Assembly: GCA_009617715.1 (NCBI GenBank)
Contig: VTFK01000010.1
Span: 434,001 to 498,000 of the forward strand
DNA length: 64,000 bases
Direction: 5' to 3'
Origin: Plectrocnemia conspersa
Lineage: Eukaryota > Arthropoda > Insecta > Trichoptera > Polycentropodidae
The position numbers and the translations under genes were made by a program. Positions 36,722 through 50,017 of this stretch are shown here, in pieces. Every line of letters starts with the position of its first letter. Position 1 is the first letter of the stretch. Below the pieces are notes generated by a model that saw nothing but the letters and a program-made list of their open reading frames with translations, had not been told where the DNA came from and did not search any database.

Positions 36722-39700
36722 TTTAAGTAATCGGAGTAATTTTGAAAGAAGTTAGAAATGTACCTTAGTGATTTGTTTATATAATTATTTTATTAATAAA
36801 TAAAAAGTTCATGTAATATCTATTTTGCTTTTACCATTTTTTTGTCACAAATATTATATAACCTGATTTATATGTAGATTATGTGCCGATTTAAAATCTG
36901 TTATTAGATATTTTACAGCATATGAAGTTTTTTTATTATTATTTTTAATACTCACTGTTGGTGGAATTAATAATTCATATAATGTATTATTAGTGGTTTT
37001 AAACTTAGCTCAATTTATTAACCAAATATTTTAATGTTTCGTGTTTATATCTACATTTTAAAAATATTAATGTTCATATAAAAAAAAAACAGATTTAAAA
37101 AATAATACGTTATGCTTCTCATGAGTCATAATCGACTTTTTCTATAAAATAGAAGCATTTAATTAATATTTAGGGTTAGAATAATACTTGTATTGCAAAT
37201 AAAGTATTTTTTATATGGGTAATTAATATAAAAAAATTTAAGCCCTCTCTAACTCATACTTTACCTCTGAACCGCCTTACGCTTGTCCGCATTTACGACT
37301 TATAAAATTTAGAAAATAATAATATAATTTTATTAATAAGTATAAATAATAGTTTATTCTTAAATTTGGCATATATATTTTTTTATTATTTAAAAAGAAA
37401 AAAATGTGAATTCGTGACATGAACATCATTGCAAGTTTTGGTCACCTTTTGACCAGCATTGTATATACACGAAAATATTGTGTAAAATTAAATTATAATT
37501 ATAAAAAAATAAGTCAGCTCCTCGTAGCTATTGCGGAAAACATCATTGTGTGTGGTTAGCTCGCCGAGAAGCTAGATGACAGAAAGCGTTATCGACCGCT
37601 GACGCATAAGGGACGAATATATATTAAGGAACACGATCGTGACTCTCTATGGCACTCTATTACCATCACATAAATTTAATGGTACTCTTAGATGTTCTGA
37701 TGTTTGGCTCGTGATATTGTGACATACAATTGATCATTAGAAAAACATTGATCTTTCAAGTCAATTCTTATCACATCGAGCGGCTTGTGATTTATTTATT
37801 GTCACGACGAAGCCGCTTGAAGCGAAATGGTAAATCGCTAGGAACTTGTAGGACTCAGATAATAAACACATTCTAGACTTTAAATGTAAGTCAGGATTAT
37901 TGCCTAAACTAAATCAAATATGCATTCATAATCAACCGTTCCATTACACAGTTTGTGTTGATCTAAAAGTAGCGCTTTAAACCATACATCTGTTGTCATC
38001 GGTAAGAGTAGTTCATAACTTCTAATTATGTTACTCTTTTTTCTCATAATTCTCACTGATACTCTTGATATTTGGTTTTATTTTTGTATAAATATCCAAA
38101 TCGAATTTCTCTGCAGCTTATTTTAAGCACAGCCTTGGATAATTGATTTTTCTCTCTCATTATTTAATGTTATTATTATTTTATTGAATATATGCGTTAA
38201 CGTACAGAATTCAAGAAAATGTTAGTTGTAGCTTTTCTTCTGTCTAAGCTAAATGCTTGCACATTTAAAAGCTCAAACGACAAACACCAACTCCCCGATA
38301 TATTATGCCATTTAAGGCAAAAAGTAAGACACTTTTAATGTTACTGTGTCATTCACTCAATTATTATAAATCTTTCCCAGAGCACTACATAATTAATTCG
38401 TTATCCTGAATTGCGCCTATGGTGAACACAACAGTATCGAGTCAGCACATCTGTCGCAAGCTCGGTGCAAGCAGCAGACCACAAATCCCTTTATCAGCAT
38501 CGACTAAATCTAGCCGGTCGTCTTTGAGGTCCATATCAGTATCGTATCAAACGGATGGAGTAAGGGGTGTAGGTGTTTGGCCACCGCCACAATACTCCAC
38601 ATGCTCATTGTCCGGCTGGCGATTCAAATGTCCCGTACCAACTGATACCTTATAAATATCGTTTCCAGTTTGAATGCTGTACAACTCGTAATACGTTTAA
38701 TTCCCGTGAAATCATCAGACGAAACAAATAAAGGGCATAAAGTACGCGCGCGCCATTGTTGCTTGTCATGTTTATGTCCCGTGGCGTGTCTTTTGCACCA
38801 CACAATATTGCAGGAAAGAATGATTTTTCGTATAGGCGTTTTAACACGACACTATTGTGTGTAGCGATCGTTAGTCATGTTTGTAAGTTTAAATTTTTAA
38901 AATAGTATTTACTTTTCTGGATTCCGTTTGACAATATATAATTCACGTTTTTCGATTATTTTTAATTCACTTTTTAATTTTTTAGATTAAATGGGAGTAT
39001 TTGGTTACAATGGCAGAAGGGGGGGGAGGGATAAATTCCCAGGGCCCATTCTCCTTGAGTGGCCTTACTCTGGAAACAATCATATCAAGAATATATGTAT
39101 GTATAAAAAAAGTTGGGAATTGGCAGATTGCAAAAATGTATTTTTAACATACAATAAATAAAAGGAGCGGAACATTGCCTTCAAAAGCACCCACTTTCTA
39201 GGTAGTACTTTCATAATAACCATTATTATTAAAAGGGACAGATTGTAGTTTATTGATGCGGCTCCGTTTGTGTTAAAATTGGATTGCAAATTATTGTTGA
39301 CTTTATTGCTTTTTGAACGTTTAAAAAATATTAGACATGAGAGGATATATTCAACGAATGTAAATTAGTAGCAGTAAATTTAGGTATTTAATCTGAATTT
39401 TCAGATCGAATACCTAAGGAAGTTATATCTTATATAGTTAAGAAGTATTTTTTAATAGTTATTTTTTTAACTTATTTTGATGAAAAGTCTACAACAAAAA
39501 CTTATGAAAACATTTTAGAAATAGTCACATATTTAATTTATCATTTTTGGTGATTCAAACTCACTTGCTCAAAAAAATATTAAATATTACAATAGAAACA
39601 AAATAATATCGTTCACTTTTCAGTTTTATTTTTCGTGCTTTTATTGAGGCAAATTCATCAATTATTTTACTAAAATTACGCTTACTCGATTGAATATCCG

Positions 39701-40550
39701 TAATTGATCATTCTTCCTAAGCAAGTGACGATCTTAAATAGGTTTTTATAATTTTCATTTTACTGCTTATCCTTAACGCTATATCCAAATTCGGATATGA
39801 CCAGTGGTATAGTGCTAAATTAAGAAGAATCACTGCGTTTTTTTGTTATTTAAAAAATATATGTCTTAATATTGGTAATTCAAATGTTTATGAAAAAAAT
39901 ATTTAAAACATCAAAATTCAAATGAAATTAAATAAATATTCTTACTTGTTGGAAATTATGGTGTTTTATATTTCATAAAAATTTGTATACTGCATCCTTT
40001 TCAACATCTTCGACTTCGCAAACGCGTGTCGTGTTTTAACTGCTGATCGATGTGTTCTTAACCATTTTTTTACTTTAAGTTTTGTATTACACATATAAAT
40101 CGGTGGACTATGGAGTTTAATATACATTAGGTTTGAAGTATGTTAAATAATAAAGCTGGATCGAGTATCTGCTATGATTAAATTCATATAACTAAACCCT
40201 CTTTCACATTCTACAGAACTACTAATGTGTTTAGTCCTTGATGAATATCTGCGATAGTTTCTGATTTTACGCTCCAGCGTGTTTTCCTTTGTACTGAAAG
40301 AACTCACTTCTATACCGCTTTGTCAGAGAATTTAACAAGAGAGGGATGGGTGAATTTAGCCCCTTTTCTTTCGCACGGATTCGCTTCTACGTGTGCGAGC
40401 GAGAAGCACAAGTGCGTGAGAAAAAGCTAGGGCAAGGTGCCTCACGCTTTGACTTGCTCTGACGCACGCATCAGACGGCGTTTCAATCGTGCGTCAGTAT
40501 TTGTTAGCCTGTCGTCGCAGAATATTGCTGCGCTTCTTAATTATTTTTTG
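36722..40550. other. Intergenic AT-rich region
   Basis: COA5 3' UTR lies at the left. A somewhat GC-richer patch at about 38410-38660 has a 78-codon frame (Ser-rich, no family recognised), which is weak evidence for a gene. The interval 40320-40500 is GC-richer and contains ACGCACGCATCAGACGG-like sequence; it may be the 5' part of the piggyBac relic that follows. Nothing else was identified. Confidence 0.4.
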
Positions 40551-40559
40551 ATTTACCAA

Positions 40560-41290
40560 GTATATTTAATATTTTTACTTTGTTGAATAATTTTAATATA
40601 AACTAACTTTAGTTTAAATAATATTTATAGCAATGGCCGAAAGATATAATGATTCCGATGAATCGCACCTCGAGTTTGATGATGTATAATTTTTCTCGGA
40701 TGACGAACACATGATTGAAACGTTCGAATTGGAATCAGACGAAGATTATAGTAATTACAAAGTAAGTACTTTTCATATTTACACTTGAAATTATTATTTA
40801 TTTTAAAGGCAGTAAAAACATTTTTTTATTATTTATAGTTCATATCAAATATGACAAATTCATCGGAGTGTAATGAAAACACGGAACATCCGTATAATGT
40901 AAGTATCATATCAAAATTTTGTTATGACAAATATATATTATTTTGCAGGAAACTTTTTATATATCGATATCGGGGCATGTTTGGAGCTCACATTCTCTAT
41001 AATTGCCTTCAGATTATTCTGGCTATGTGCATGAATGGTAGCATATAACGGTGCCAAGAGATATATTATCACAGACAATTTTTTCATATCTATTCCTTCA
41101 GCTCAATGTCTATTACAAAACGATTTATTTCTTACCGGTACATTGAGGGCTAACAAGCCTTCTTAATGGATAAGTTGAAAGAACTGTATAATAGTATCTT
41201 TGGTTTTGCTGATAACATGTGCTTGGCGCTTTATGTTTCAGAAAAATTCACACGGTTCTGCTGCTTAGTACAAAAGTTTTTAATACAGGT
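40560..41290 (+). pseudogene. piggyBac transposase relic
   Basis: The start is an acidic N-terminus (MAERYNDSDESHLEFDDV, then a stop) typical of piggyBac transposases. A donor-like gtaagt follows DEDYSNYK. Further on, broken frames read YIITDNFFISIPSAQCLL with FLTGTLRANKPS. That matches the family pattern DNFFTSIPLA---L---GTLR-NK. Then come SIFGFADNMCLALYVSEKFT, resembling the piggyBac stretch FGF---LVSYVPKK, and CCLVQ. Internal deletion and stops are obvious. It is cut short where LINE sequence begins, near 41290-41330. Confidence 0.65.
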
Positions 41291-41299
41291 AGTGAAGGC

Positions 41300-41495
41300 A
41301 GACTCTATCCAACCGCCAAGGAAATTGCTGAATAGCAAACCTGACAAAGCAAAGCTTCGGTGGATGGACGATGTGATAAAAGACGCCAGTGCAGCCAGAG
41401 CTAGCAATTGACAGAACCAGGCGCAGGAGAATATTTTTGGAGGAGGCCAAGATCTTGAGTTGTCGGGCCAATAATGATGATAATGACGATTGAAG
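41300..41495 (+). mobile_element. RTE-type LINE 3'-end fragment
   Basis: The sequence reads AKLRWMDDVIKDASAARASN, then in another frame RTRRRRIFLEEAKIL. It ends in a GATGATAAT-type microsatellite at about 41475-41490. The pattern RW-DDV--D---AG--NW---AQ-R--WR---EEAK followed by a short tandem tail is typical of the 3' end of RTE-clade LINEs. Only this terminal part is present, as expected of 5'-truncated insertions. Confidence 0.6.
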
Positions 41496-42199
41496 TATAA
41501 TTAAATATTAATATAGGTATTTATGTAGTTATACGCAGGTTTTCTTAACCTATTTTGTTCTATGGAACCTTTAGCCAGTCAAGTGAAGGCAAGCGACTTC
41601 TTTTCAAATAAAAGTAGTAGTACTATATTTTTGTCAATGTCAAGTCTGGTGCAAAATGAATTTGGCACGTTAAATTTACAGCAATTTAAGTACCATCTTA
41701 TTTTCTATTAGATTAATTAAAACCCCTCGTACGAATATCGATCTTATACAAAGAACCAACAATAGCTGGAGATGTCGATTGCTCACGGGGGATGACTGAC
41801 AGTTGACAAGTTTCCTTGAAAGGACATCTCGCGCACGGGCCAGAACAGGACTTTCCCTAAACGGGCAAACACATATCCTGGCAGCACGCTTATTTACTAT
41901 AAATCTTTGTTATCCACTGAGGGTGAACGAACCGTCGATACGCTACCGTTTTTCTCGTGATTTTTTTACAAACGATATTTATTGCACGCGCTTTGTTGTA
42001 TTGACATACCAACGCAAAACCATTAAAACCATTCGATATCTATGCGAGATCTGAGCCAATTATTATTTGTGTGTCGGTGGCGATTATGAATACTAAAAAT
42101 TGGTATACAATTATAACAGTAATAAATAATTATATACGTGGGCTGTTCAAAAAGTTCATGAACTTATATAACTTTTATAATTTATTTGGGACTTAATTC

Positions 42200-42610
42200 A
42201 ATCTATGTAGTCGCCATTAATGTATATTCAGAACTCTGAATATGTATTATATGCTAATGACCTGTAAGTATTTCAGAGTTTTCGCACAAATTCGGATTTG
42301 CTCTTTTTCCAAAAAGACCCCAGTCGCTATGGAGGTGGTCGATCAACAACCGACTTCATTTTAGCATCGCCAAGTGTCGCATTGTTATATTTTTTAGATC
42401 TTCTTGCTCATGAAATTCTACTACAGTTTAGGCGGAGTTGTTTTAAGCAGAAATACTTACGTGACGTACGAGCAGGGATAGAGATTTTGTATGCACATCG
42501 CCAAAGTTTATGATAAGGCCTCGAGGATACTCGGCTTCACTTTAACAATTTAATGTAGATTCGCGTTCTGTACTATACGCAAGCTCGTAGTATCTTCATA
42601 GCAGTTCGTA
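42200..42610 (+). pseudogene. Non-LTR retrotransposon RT fragment, copy 1
   Basis: The sequence parallels the 61.24-61.90 kb fragment over about 350 bases. It includes TTATATGCTAATGACCTG (a decayed YADDL motif), GGAGGTGGTCGAT, CATCGCCAAGTGTC and CAGTTTAGGCGGAG-TGTTTTAAGCAGAAATACTT. It is the RT/ORF2 C-terminal region of a jockey/CR1-like LINE. Stops and deletions are present, and the catalytic DD is changed to ND. Confidence 0.6.
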
Positions 42611-45354
42611 GTGTTTCCATTTTACGATTTTTTTTAATAACACCGACGGGTAAATTTCGTTCTAAAATAGTTAATTTATTTGATGAGCTTTTAGCAAGTC
42701 TATTATTTTCTTGTAGCGGTTACGGATGATTCCGACAACTTATTTATCTAAAAATAACAACTACTAAAGAATTATTAGGGTATTGGAATGTAATTAAAAA
42801 TAATGCTCCCGCATCTGACTTAATTATCTAAAATAGTGCCATTTGATGTAAATTTAGATATCCTAAATATTTTTCTACATAATCTAACTTCATTACAATC
42901 CCAATTACTAAAAATAAATATTTAAATTGCACGCCTGTATACAACATAATGTCGAACATAATCAAAATCAATTCTTATAATCCGATCAATAAACATTAGC
43001 ATAGTATGGCGTCGCTTTATCAGTGTAATCGTAGAAGTCGAAAATATACTAAAAAGGCAAAGACGGCTTGACTTCAGGCCTACTCTGGAAATAGCAGCAC
43101 GTGGGCTATGGATGGAGAGAAAATATAAAAATATGCCTCACATGACTATCTTTAGCGATAGTCGTCGGTTTTCGGTTCCCCTTTTTGAGAATATGCTAAT
43201 TTATCGTATCGCGAAAAAATACGTGCATTTAGCGGCAAAATCCGACGACAGAAGTCATTTGCCAGGCTGGACGCGTATGGGCTTCCGCTTGCCCGTTTCC
43301 GGATTGAAAATATTTTGGTCTTCTTTATAAGGACCAAGGTATTTTACGGACACCGAGCTTCGGTACCGCTATGAACATATTCAGTATTTAGCGTCATTTT
43401 GTCGCACTACACGTGTAGGACACGTGCGATATTTGCATAAGAGGTTAACGGCGTGTTGGAGTGAAATCGTTTTTAAATGAAGATAATTATCGACCATAGT
43501 GCTATATTTGGGCAAATGATCGACGTATACTTATGTAATAGATAAAAAGAGTTAGTAATTTAATACCAGATAGAGGAAAAAGTAATAAATAAAAATAACA
43601 CTATGTTGTATATACGTGTGAATTATTTCTAAAGCTATCAATAAAAACAATATGTTAAAAGTCTGAATAACTTTTAAAAACCGAATTTTTACATTAAAAA
43701 ACTCTACTTTAATAGTTTTTAATTAAGGTAAATAAAATATTACTGAGAGTACAAATTATTTTAAGTAGAGAATTGAACAAATTAAAATTAAAATTATATT
43801 TACATTTAGGACAACACATAATACGATTGATGTATTTTTTATGGAAAATAATGTATTATTGGCTTAAAAAAATAAAATTATAGGTAAAAGATAATAAAAT
43901 TTGATTAGGTACAAATTTTACTGATTTAGAATCAGTCCATATTGCAAGTTTTTTCATTATATTATACTATAATATATAATTATCATATGTATAATTATAT
44001 TAGATAATATTTTTATATAGGTAAGAAGTTCAAATTATTATTATAAAAAATAATAATTATATTAGAAATCAAATGGTTGTCCATCATTTTGGAAATACGA
44101 TCTAAATATCGAGGAATATATAATCTAATACCATATGGCCCGTTAAATTTGTATCTCATTTTTTTGGATTTGAACCCAGTTTGTTCAGATATTAGTCACC
44201 AACTTATATCACTGATGTTGGTCAATAATATGAACAAATAAACAATTTTTCGAGGGAGAGGCATTTATGATGTTTTCAACGGAAGCCAGACGGGCCAAGG
44301 GCGAAAGCCCTGGCGGAAAAACCGATGGCTCAAATACATTTATTTCAATTAGAAAGCTGTTTAAATGTGGTTTTTACAAACGTCATATTCTAAACAATTC
44401 ACAATCTTAATTAATCATTGAAAGACTATAAAAAATGTATAAAATTTATGGCATTGATAGGCGATAATTAAATTTAGAATGAGTGAAGAAAAAAACAAAT
44501 AAGGTATGATATAAACAGACTAGACTATAGATCAGTTGTCTCCGTTAGAATTTGGAAGTGGGCCAAATTCAGATCTTCATATTCTTCGTGGACCGCAAAA
44601 TTTATAGGAAAGTTAAATAAAATCGGTGTGCGGGCCACAACGCATTAATTTATTGTATTACAATTAGATAATGAAATGTAAGTCATATTTTTTTCTATTG
44701 TCAACTTATACTAGATAATGTGATCGACCTTAATGTCTACGAGTCTCCTTCGCCACTCTTCTTGATATATTATTATTAGCATTTTTATTTCTATCTGCCT
44801 TGTCCTGTTCTATATCTAGTTCTGTCAGTCTAATTATTAAGGAATTCGATATAACAGTAATTTAGCTATTTTTCGAAAAAAAAACATTGTCAGTGTAGAT
44901 CTCAAAGCTTTTAGTAAATCTGTGGACGAGTTTTTTGATTTCAACCCTTGCTTTCATTTACAGTTTCAAATGAGTTTCTAATTTATCTTTCGTTAACCGT
45001 TTCATGCAAATAAATTAATTCTCGACATTATTCATTGAGCTTTACACGCAAATTAAAACGACGAGTGAGTTTATTACTGATAAATGTGGCATTTAGCTCA
45101 TTATAAACGTCATTTCTTCCTGCTTTAAATTCACTTAACGATTTTGACATATTTAGCTGGTTAATAATTGAGTTTAGGAGCATTACGATGTAATCGACTT
45201 CTTAAAAATATTTTTATGAAATAAAAAATGGACATCTTGTCAAGTTCGCCCTTAATATTCTACACGCTTCATATAGCAATTGTAGAATATTAACAAATTA
45301 ACAGACAATTTGAGATGATGAATAACGAACAATTAGAATATCGTTAGCTACGAG

Positions 45355-45875
45355 AAGTCAGCGGGAGAGCCGCGAGCGCACGTCGCTAATCGCAGAAGGA
45401 GGGATTTGACTTTTCCATATTGGGACGCGATTGCCATATTTGGACGCGAGGAGTTCTAAATGCGGAGACGCCTTCTTTGCTCGGTTACGATTAGCTCCCC
45501 GGTGTTCTTGGTTTGCTCCCTTCGCACAGCCCTGAAAAAACAGGGGTGGGAAAATCTGCAAGTGATTTTCCCGACGCGTTTGAATTTTCAGCGGGATGAT
45601 TTTTATTTCCTTCCGGGCGGTGGATCGAGCGCTCGTGTCGGGTTACGACGAGTGCAGTGGTAGATCAGAGGCTCATCTCGTCTCGCTTGCTCGCGAGGGC
45701 GTTTTGCTCGTCGGAGCGAGACGAACGCTTCGAGTCGAGCTATTCGCGAAACCCAACGCTGATTCTTCTGCGCCGGCGCTTCTCAAGTTGCGCGGCGCAA
45801 ATTTGAACAGAATGACGGACAAATTAAGTATTTTATACAGTAAATATATTTTATTTCAGATTAATAACTGAAACA
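45355..45875. promoter_or_regulatory. GC-rich block with tandem CArG-like boxes upstream of SRF
   Basis: A CpG-rich island of about 520 bp stands in AT-rich DNA, with its left edge 4.6 kb upstream of the SRF coding exon. It contains a 16-base direct repeat: CCATATTGGGACGCGA at 45415-45430 and CCATATTTGGACGCGA at 45434-45449. The second unit holds a perfect CArG box (CCATATTTGG), and the first differs from CArG by one base. SRF binds CArG boxes, and autoregulation is known in vertebrates. A role as an alternative promoter, 5' UTR exon or enhancer is inference. Overlapping short frames do not look like proteins. Confidence 0.4.
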
Positions 45876-46735
45876 TAGAGATTCTATAATAATATATTTT
45901 CATATCATTGCTCGTCATATTATTCATAAATTTATCATGATGTTGATGCGGAATTATCACTGAAATATGATGCAGCAGCTTCTACTTCAGAAGAAAATAT
46001 ATTAGTTTGATTTTACGTGTCTGAATATTGTAACTATTTTATTACAATTTTAATAATGCTATTTGAACAACAAAAATATTATAGTTGATGTGACAAGGTG
46101 TAAGTTATGTTTCATATGGAAAATATGTCATCTAGTATTTATTATTTTATTTTTTCCACTCTGCATTGTTTCATCTTTTGTGGTCTTCTGAATAATAAAT
46201 ATATTGCTGATTGTCTCATGATATATAATTAAAATAAACCAAACTAGGTAATGCATAGTGACATATGTTGATTGCTGTAATAAGCTGTAATAATATTAAA
46301 CAATTATTAAAATATTTATCACTTAATTACAGACTTTGATTTCAGTCTTATGCCTCATTACTTACTGAGTATTTGTTGACTGTTCCTCCCCCTTTGAAAC
46401 GTGTTAGGTTAACGCCTATAATATTGCAGCAGAAGGTTTAGAGTAAATAAATGTAGTACATTTGCAAATATGTTTTTTCCAACTTTTCCTCAATAAATAT
46501 TTCATAATTATGAATTACGGCAATTAAAGGCCTTGCAATTTACACAAAGCGAAGGATTTACCAAGATATATTTCAGCAATAAATTCAAAACATCTGATAC
46601 ACAGATAATTAGATATAAACACTTTCAAATCGTGTCTATTGTTAATTACTGTTTTTATTAGTGTCTATCGTTAATTAATAGTGTCTATTGTAAATTATTA
46701 ATAGTTTTAAAACAACGAGATTTATTAGTGTCTAT

Positions 46736-48736
46736 CAGTGGCGTACGGTGGGTGTTAATATTGGGTGTGCTATAAAAAATTTAAAAAACGTATATTTTTT
46801 CATTTTTATTAGCCGAGGTTTTGGCATGCCTAAACTGCCTTACAGCTTTTTCCCATATATAAATAAATAAATAAACATCAAACCTAATCTAAAATATTAT
46901 TATATAAAAATATCAAATTTCCAATAAACATAAAATTATAATTATTTATATATAAAATCTAAGCTTCTTTCTTTGATCATAAATTTTTCTATCACGCTGT
47001 CATAAAAAGTGCTCTTCTTGTTAATATCCATAAGGATCCTTTTTTCTATTGAAATCAAGCTAAGGCCACAGCTTTTCTTGGCCTTGGGTACTTCGATAAC
47101 AATTATTAATTCGTTTCAGAGCAGATAATGAACGTTCTGCTGAAGCAGTACTTCTTGGAAGAGTTATTATTAGTTTGCCTAATTTATCTATTTCCTGAAA
47201 ACCTGACTCAAGATTATTTGTTTTCATAAATTGTACAAGCTCATGAACAGATTTCTCTGCAAATTCAGGTAAATGATAAAGAACAGCAAGCTCATTTTTT
47301 AAACTTATATAATCAAATAATGTTCTATAGAATTGTTGCAGTTTGGTAAGTAATTCATTTGGAAATTTTCCTTTATATTGCTCATATTTTTCTTTCTCCA
47401 GTAGGTGAAAAAAATTCCAATTTGGACATTGAAGAAAAAACGGTATTCAATTTGCTTACATATATTATCAACTATTGTATTAAATAGTTAGCTAAACGCG
47501 TGCTTTTTTTTTTTCTTCAACAAGCAAATCATTACTCAGTCTTGGATAATTTTCTTCCGTTACATAAGAATCCCATAATGTTTCATAATTATTTTCCTGT
47601 TCATGTCTGAGTTGTTGCAAAATTTCGGTAACTTTCTTACAGCAATATAATATGTCAAAAGATTTGGATTGTAAAATGTTGTATAACACATCAGTTTTTC
47701 CAAAAAGGTTTGAAAATATGTGGAGAAGTTTTCTTGTTTCAAAATCTTCCAAAAAGCTAAGAAAACCTCGTGCTTTTATTACAGTGTCGGGGTCCCATAG
47801 TTCACAATTTTTCACGACGTCTCGAAAAAAGTCCGTAAATTCATTTCTGTATTTTTGCACTGTGTTACTTAACCGTGATGTGTAATTCCATCTTGTAGGT
47901 GTAACAGAAGGAAGTCTTCTAGCTACAAACTCTTGTAAAGCATTTATTCGTTTGGAAGATTTCGAAAAGAATGCAGACAATCCATTTAAAGTTTGAAAGA
48001 ATGATTTGCACACTTTTATATTGGAAAGACCTTGTTGTAATGTTAAATTCAACATATGAGCATAGCTGTGTGTAAAAATGGCCAATGGATAAACTTCGAG
48101 TACTTTGGCTTGCAAACCATAAATAAATTGGGAAGAGGTGGACGTGGTTTGCCAATTTTGATTATCTTCAATTTAATTTCATAACTTATTTTTGAAAATG
48201 GATTATTCAAAATATCTTGAACAGTATTCTTCATCATTATTGGGGTAAATAAAAAAATATAATCTAGAATAGAAAATTAAATATTGATCATATGTAAATA
48301 AGATAATAAACTATTTTACGCCAAAATATAAAAAATGAGTGACCTGTTATTGTGATATAATGTAATAAAAAAGCAGCGACGGACGCAAGAGTTTTTGAAG
48401 TACGCGCACAAAATTCGAGACCAATTTTACTACTGAGCGCTGCCAGCCGACAGATCGACTTCAGCCGTTAAATCTCGGAACAATTTACTTTAGTCGGCCG
48501 CCGCACTCAAAGTCGGCGCGCCACATGTGTAATACATAGCGCGGAAACTTTCAGAGCGAATGACAAATACCAATGCATACTATACACTGCATATTACAAT
48601 TTTATAATTTTGCATACTACTGTATGCAAAATGATGTCGCTTTATGCCCTAAATTTTCTAAATTTCTAAATTTATATTTTAGATGGTTTTGCGGGTGTGC
48701 GCCGCACACCTAGCACACCCTGAATATACGCCACTG
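46736..48736 (-). mobile_element. hAT transposon, 2,001 bp, internally deleted
   Basis: The ends are inverted: CAGTGGCGTA at 46736 and its complement TACGCCACTG ending at 48736. A subterminal GGGTGTGCTA lies close to both ends. A perfect 8-bp duplication GTGTCTAT flanks it (46728-46735 and 48737-48744), as expected of hAT. The transposase is on the minus strand and only partly kept, so the copy is probably non-autonomous. The surrounding DNA is a simple repeat rich in GTGTCTATTG. Confidence 0.9.
47060..48165 (-). pseudogene. hAT transposase, N-terminally deleted and interrupted
   Basis: The longest frame (48115-47492, 207 codons) reads GLQAKVLEVYPLAIFTHSYA, LNGLSAFFSKSSKRINALQE and VTPTRWNYTSRL. 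These are typical of insect and vertebrate hAT (zinc-finger MYM/TTF-type) transposases. A TAG stop then a frameshift follow. The C-terminal dimerisation motif is still visible at about 47190-47060 (LPRSTASAERSLSALKRINN). Upstream of about 48165 the homology stops, so the BED/zinc-finger part and the first catalytic Asp are missing. It lies wholly inside the 46736-48736 element. Confidence 0.8.
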
Positions 48737-50017
48737 GTGTCTATTGTTAATTATTGAGATTTTTTACAAATTTCAACTATTTACAATGATATGACGAAAA
48801 TTTTTCTTTCTGCAAAATAATTCAATCTTACAAGGACAAAAAACCAGACTACACTTTATGCATACTAGTACAAAAAATAATAATAATATGTATGTACATT
48901 TTTATTATTTTTTGATTATAATATAACTATGCTTTTAGACTTCTAATAGTGATACACTTTTCTAAGTTTATAATAAATTTTATTAATTATAAAAATCCTC
49001 GCATTGTTCACACATTTAATAAAAAATATTTATTCTGGAGCTGAATAAATATTACGAATTTACACCTCCGTAGTAGTGTTTTAGATTCAGGCAATTATTA
49101 TTTTTTTTTTCTTTTTCATATCCATCAGTGAATTCATGATAATCATTTTTTTCCAAGGATGATTCCGAAGGTTGAATTGGAATCATTTTGTAAAGGACTT
49201 CAGAAACAGTTAGGTGAATTGCACGAGTGATACATAATTGCTGTTACATAAGTGATACATATTTACGAATGAGTGTGTGTGAGTAATGCTGTGGTGCCAA
49301 CGTAATCGATCTCTGATTTTATTTCTTATCTGTGAGCACGCGTATACGTGCACCGAACGTTACAATTTTTTGCAAGCCAATTAGAATTTTGTTGATAAAA
49401 CGGTCAATCCTGAAAGTATTTTTTTTTGTTTGATAGGTATCGAAAATCATCCGAGATTCCGGGATCATGGGGTTGGATACCCCACTCACGACGCCAACGC
49501 AAGCAACGAACTGACAAATTATTATTATTGTATCCAGGTATTTTCGTGTAAAATCAACAAAGAATAAACGATAGTTTAGTTTGCCCCTCCAAGTGCAGTG
49601 AGTGCATATGATTATAATAAAAAATACTTGGATAAAACACGACAAGTTCGATGTTTTGAATTAACTGGACGTCTTTTGGTAAGATCAAAATTCCACACGT
49701 CCGCGGGCTGTCTCCGAGCAACCAAATGGAATATTTGGATTGCTTTCATTTCGTTCGTCCGATTTGGCCCAACCAAGCTATCGATCTTCGAAACGACATT
49801 TAATGCATAAAGTACAGTTATATTTCAATTTAAAATTTACTTTTGTTGCGGTATAATTTGAAATAATTATTTTGTAAAAAGAAAAGGCGCTCGGGACGCA
49901 CAGTTTGAGAGGCGGCGGAGAGCAGCCGGTCTGACGCGCGGTGCGGCGTTCGCGTGTGTCAGTCGGCAGTCGGCGGCGCGCTCGCCGCTCGCAACGCTGG
50001 CGTACGTCGCACCGGCC
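48737..50017. other. Upstream flank of SRF
   Basis: Left part AT-rich without features. From about 49870 the composition turns GC-rich up to the coding start, as expected of the SRF promoter or 5' UTR. The transcription start was not located. Confidence 0.5.

Larger units (their letters stand above)
41496..46735. other. Repeat-rich intergenic region upstream of SRF
   Basis: No host gene was recognised. A hAT-type end-like sequence (CAGGTTTTCTTAACCT, then TTCTATGGAACC) lies at about 41536-41571. A LINE RT fragment lies at 42200-42610. Related rolling words (GTGGACCGCAAAAT, GCGGGCCAC) occur at about 44589-44640. A GC-rich block occupies 45355-45875. Short imperfect GTGTCTATTGTTAATTA repeats fill about 46633-46735. 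Confidence 0.45.

Noticed and set aside
45596..45871. 91-codon frame in the GC-rich block upstream of SRF
   Set aside because: Composition-driven translation that runs into AT-rich sequence at the end; no domain.
46633..46735. Short spaced repeats considered as a CRISPR array
   Set aside because: Units are imperfect, AT-rich and irregularly spaced in a eukaryotic setting; they are simple-sequence repeats.
47652..47885. 77-codon plus-strand frame inside the hAT element
   Set aside because: Antisense of the transposase; no independent support.
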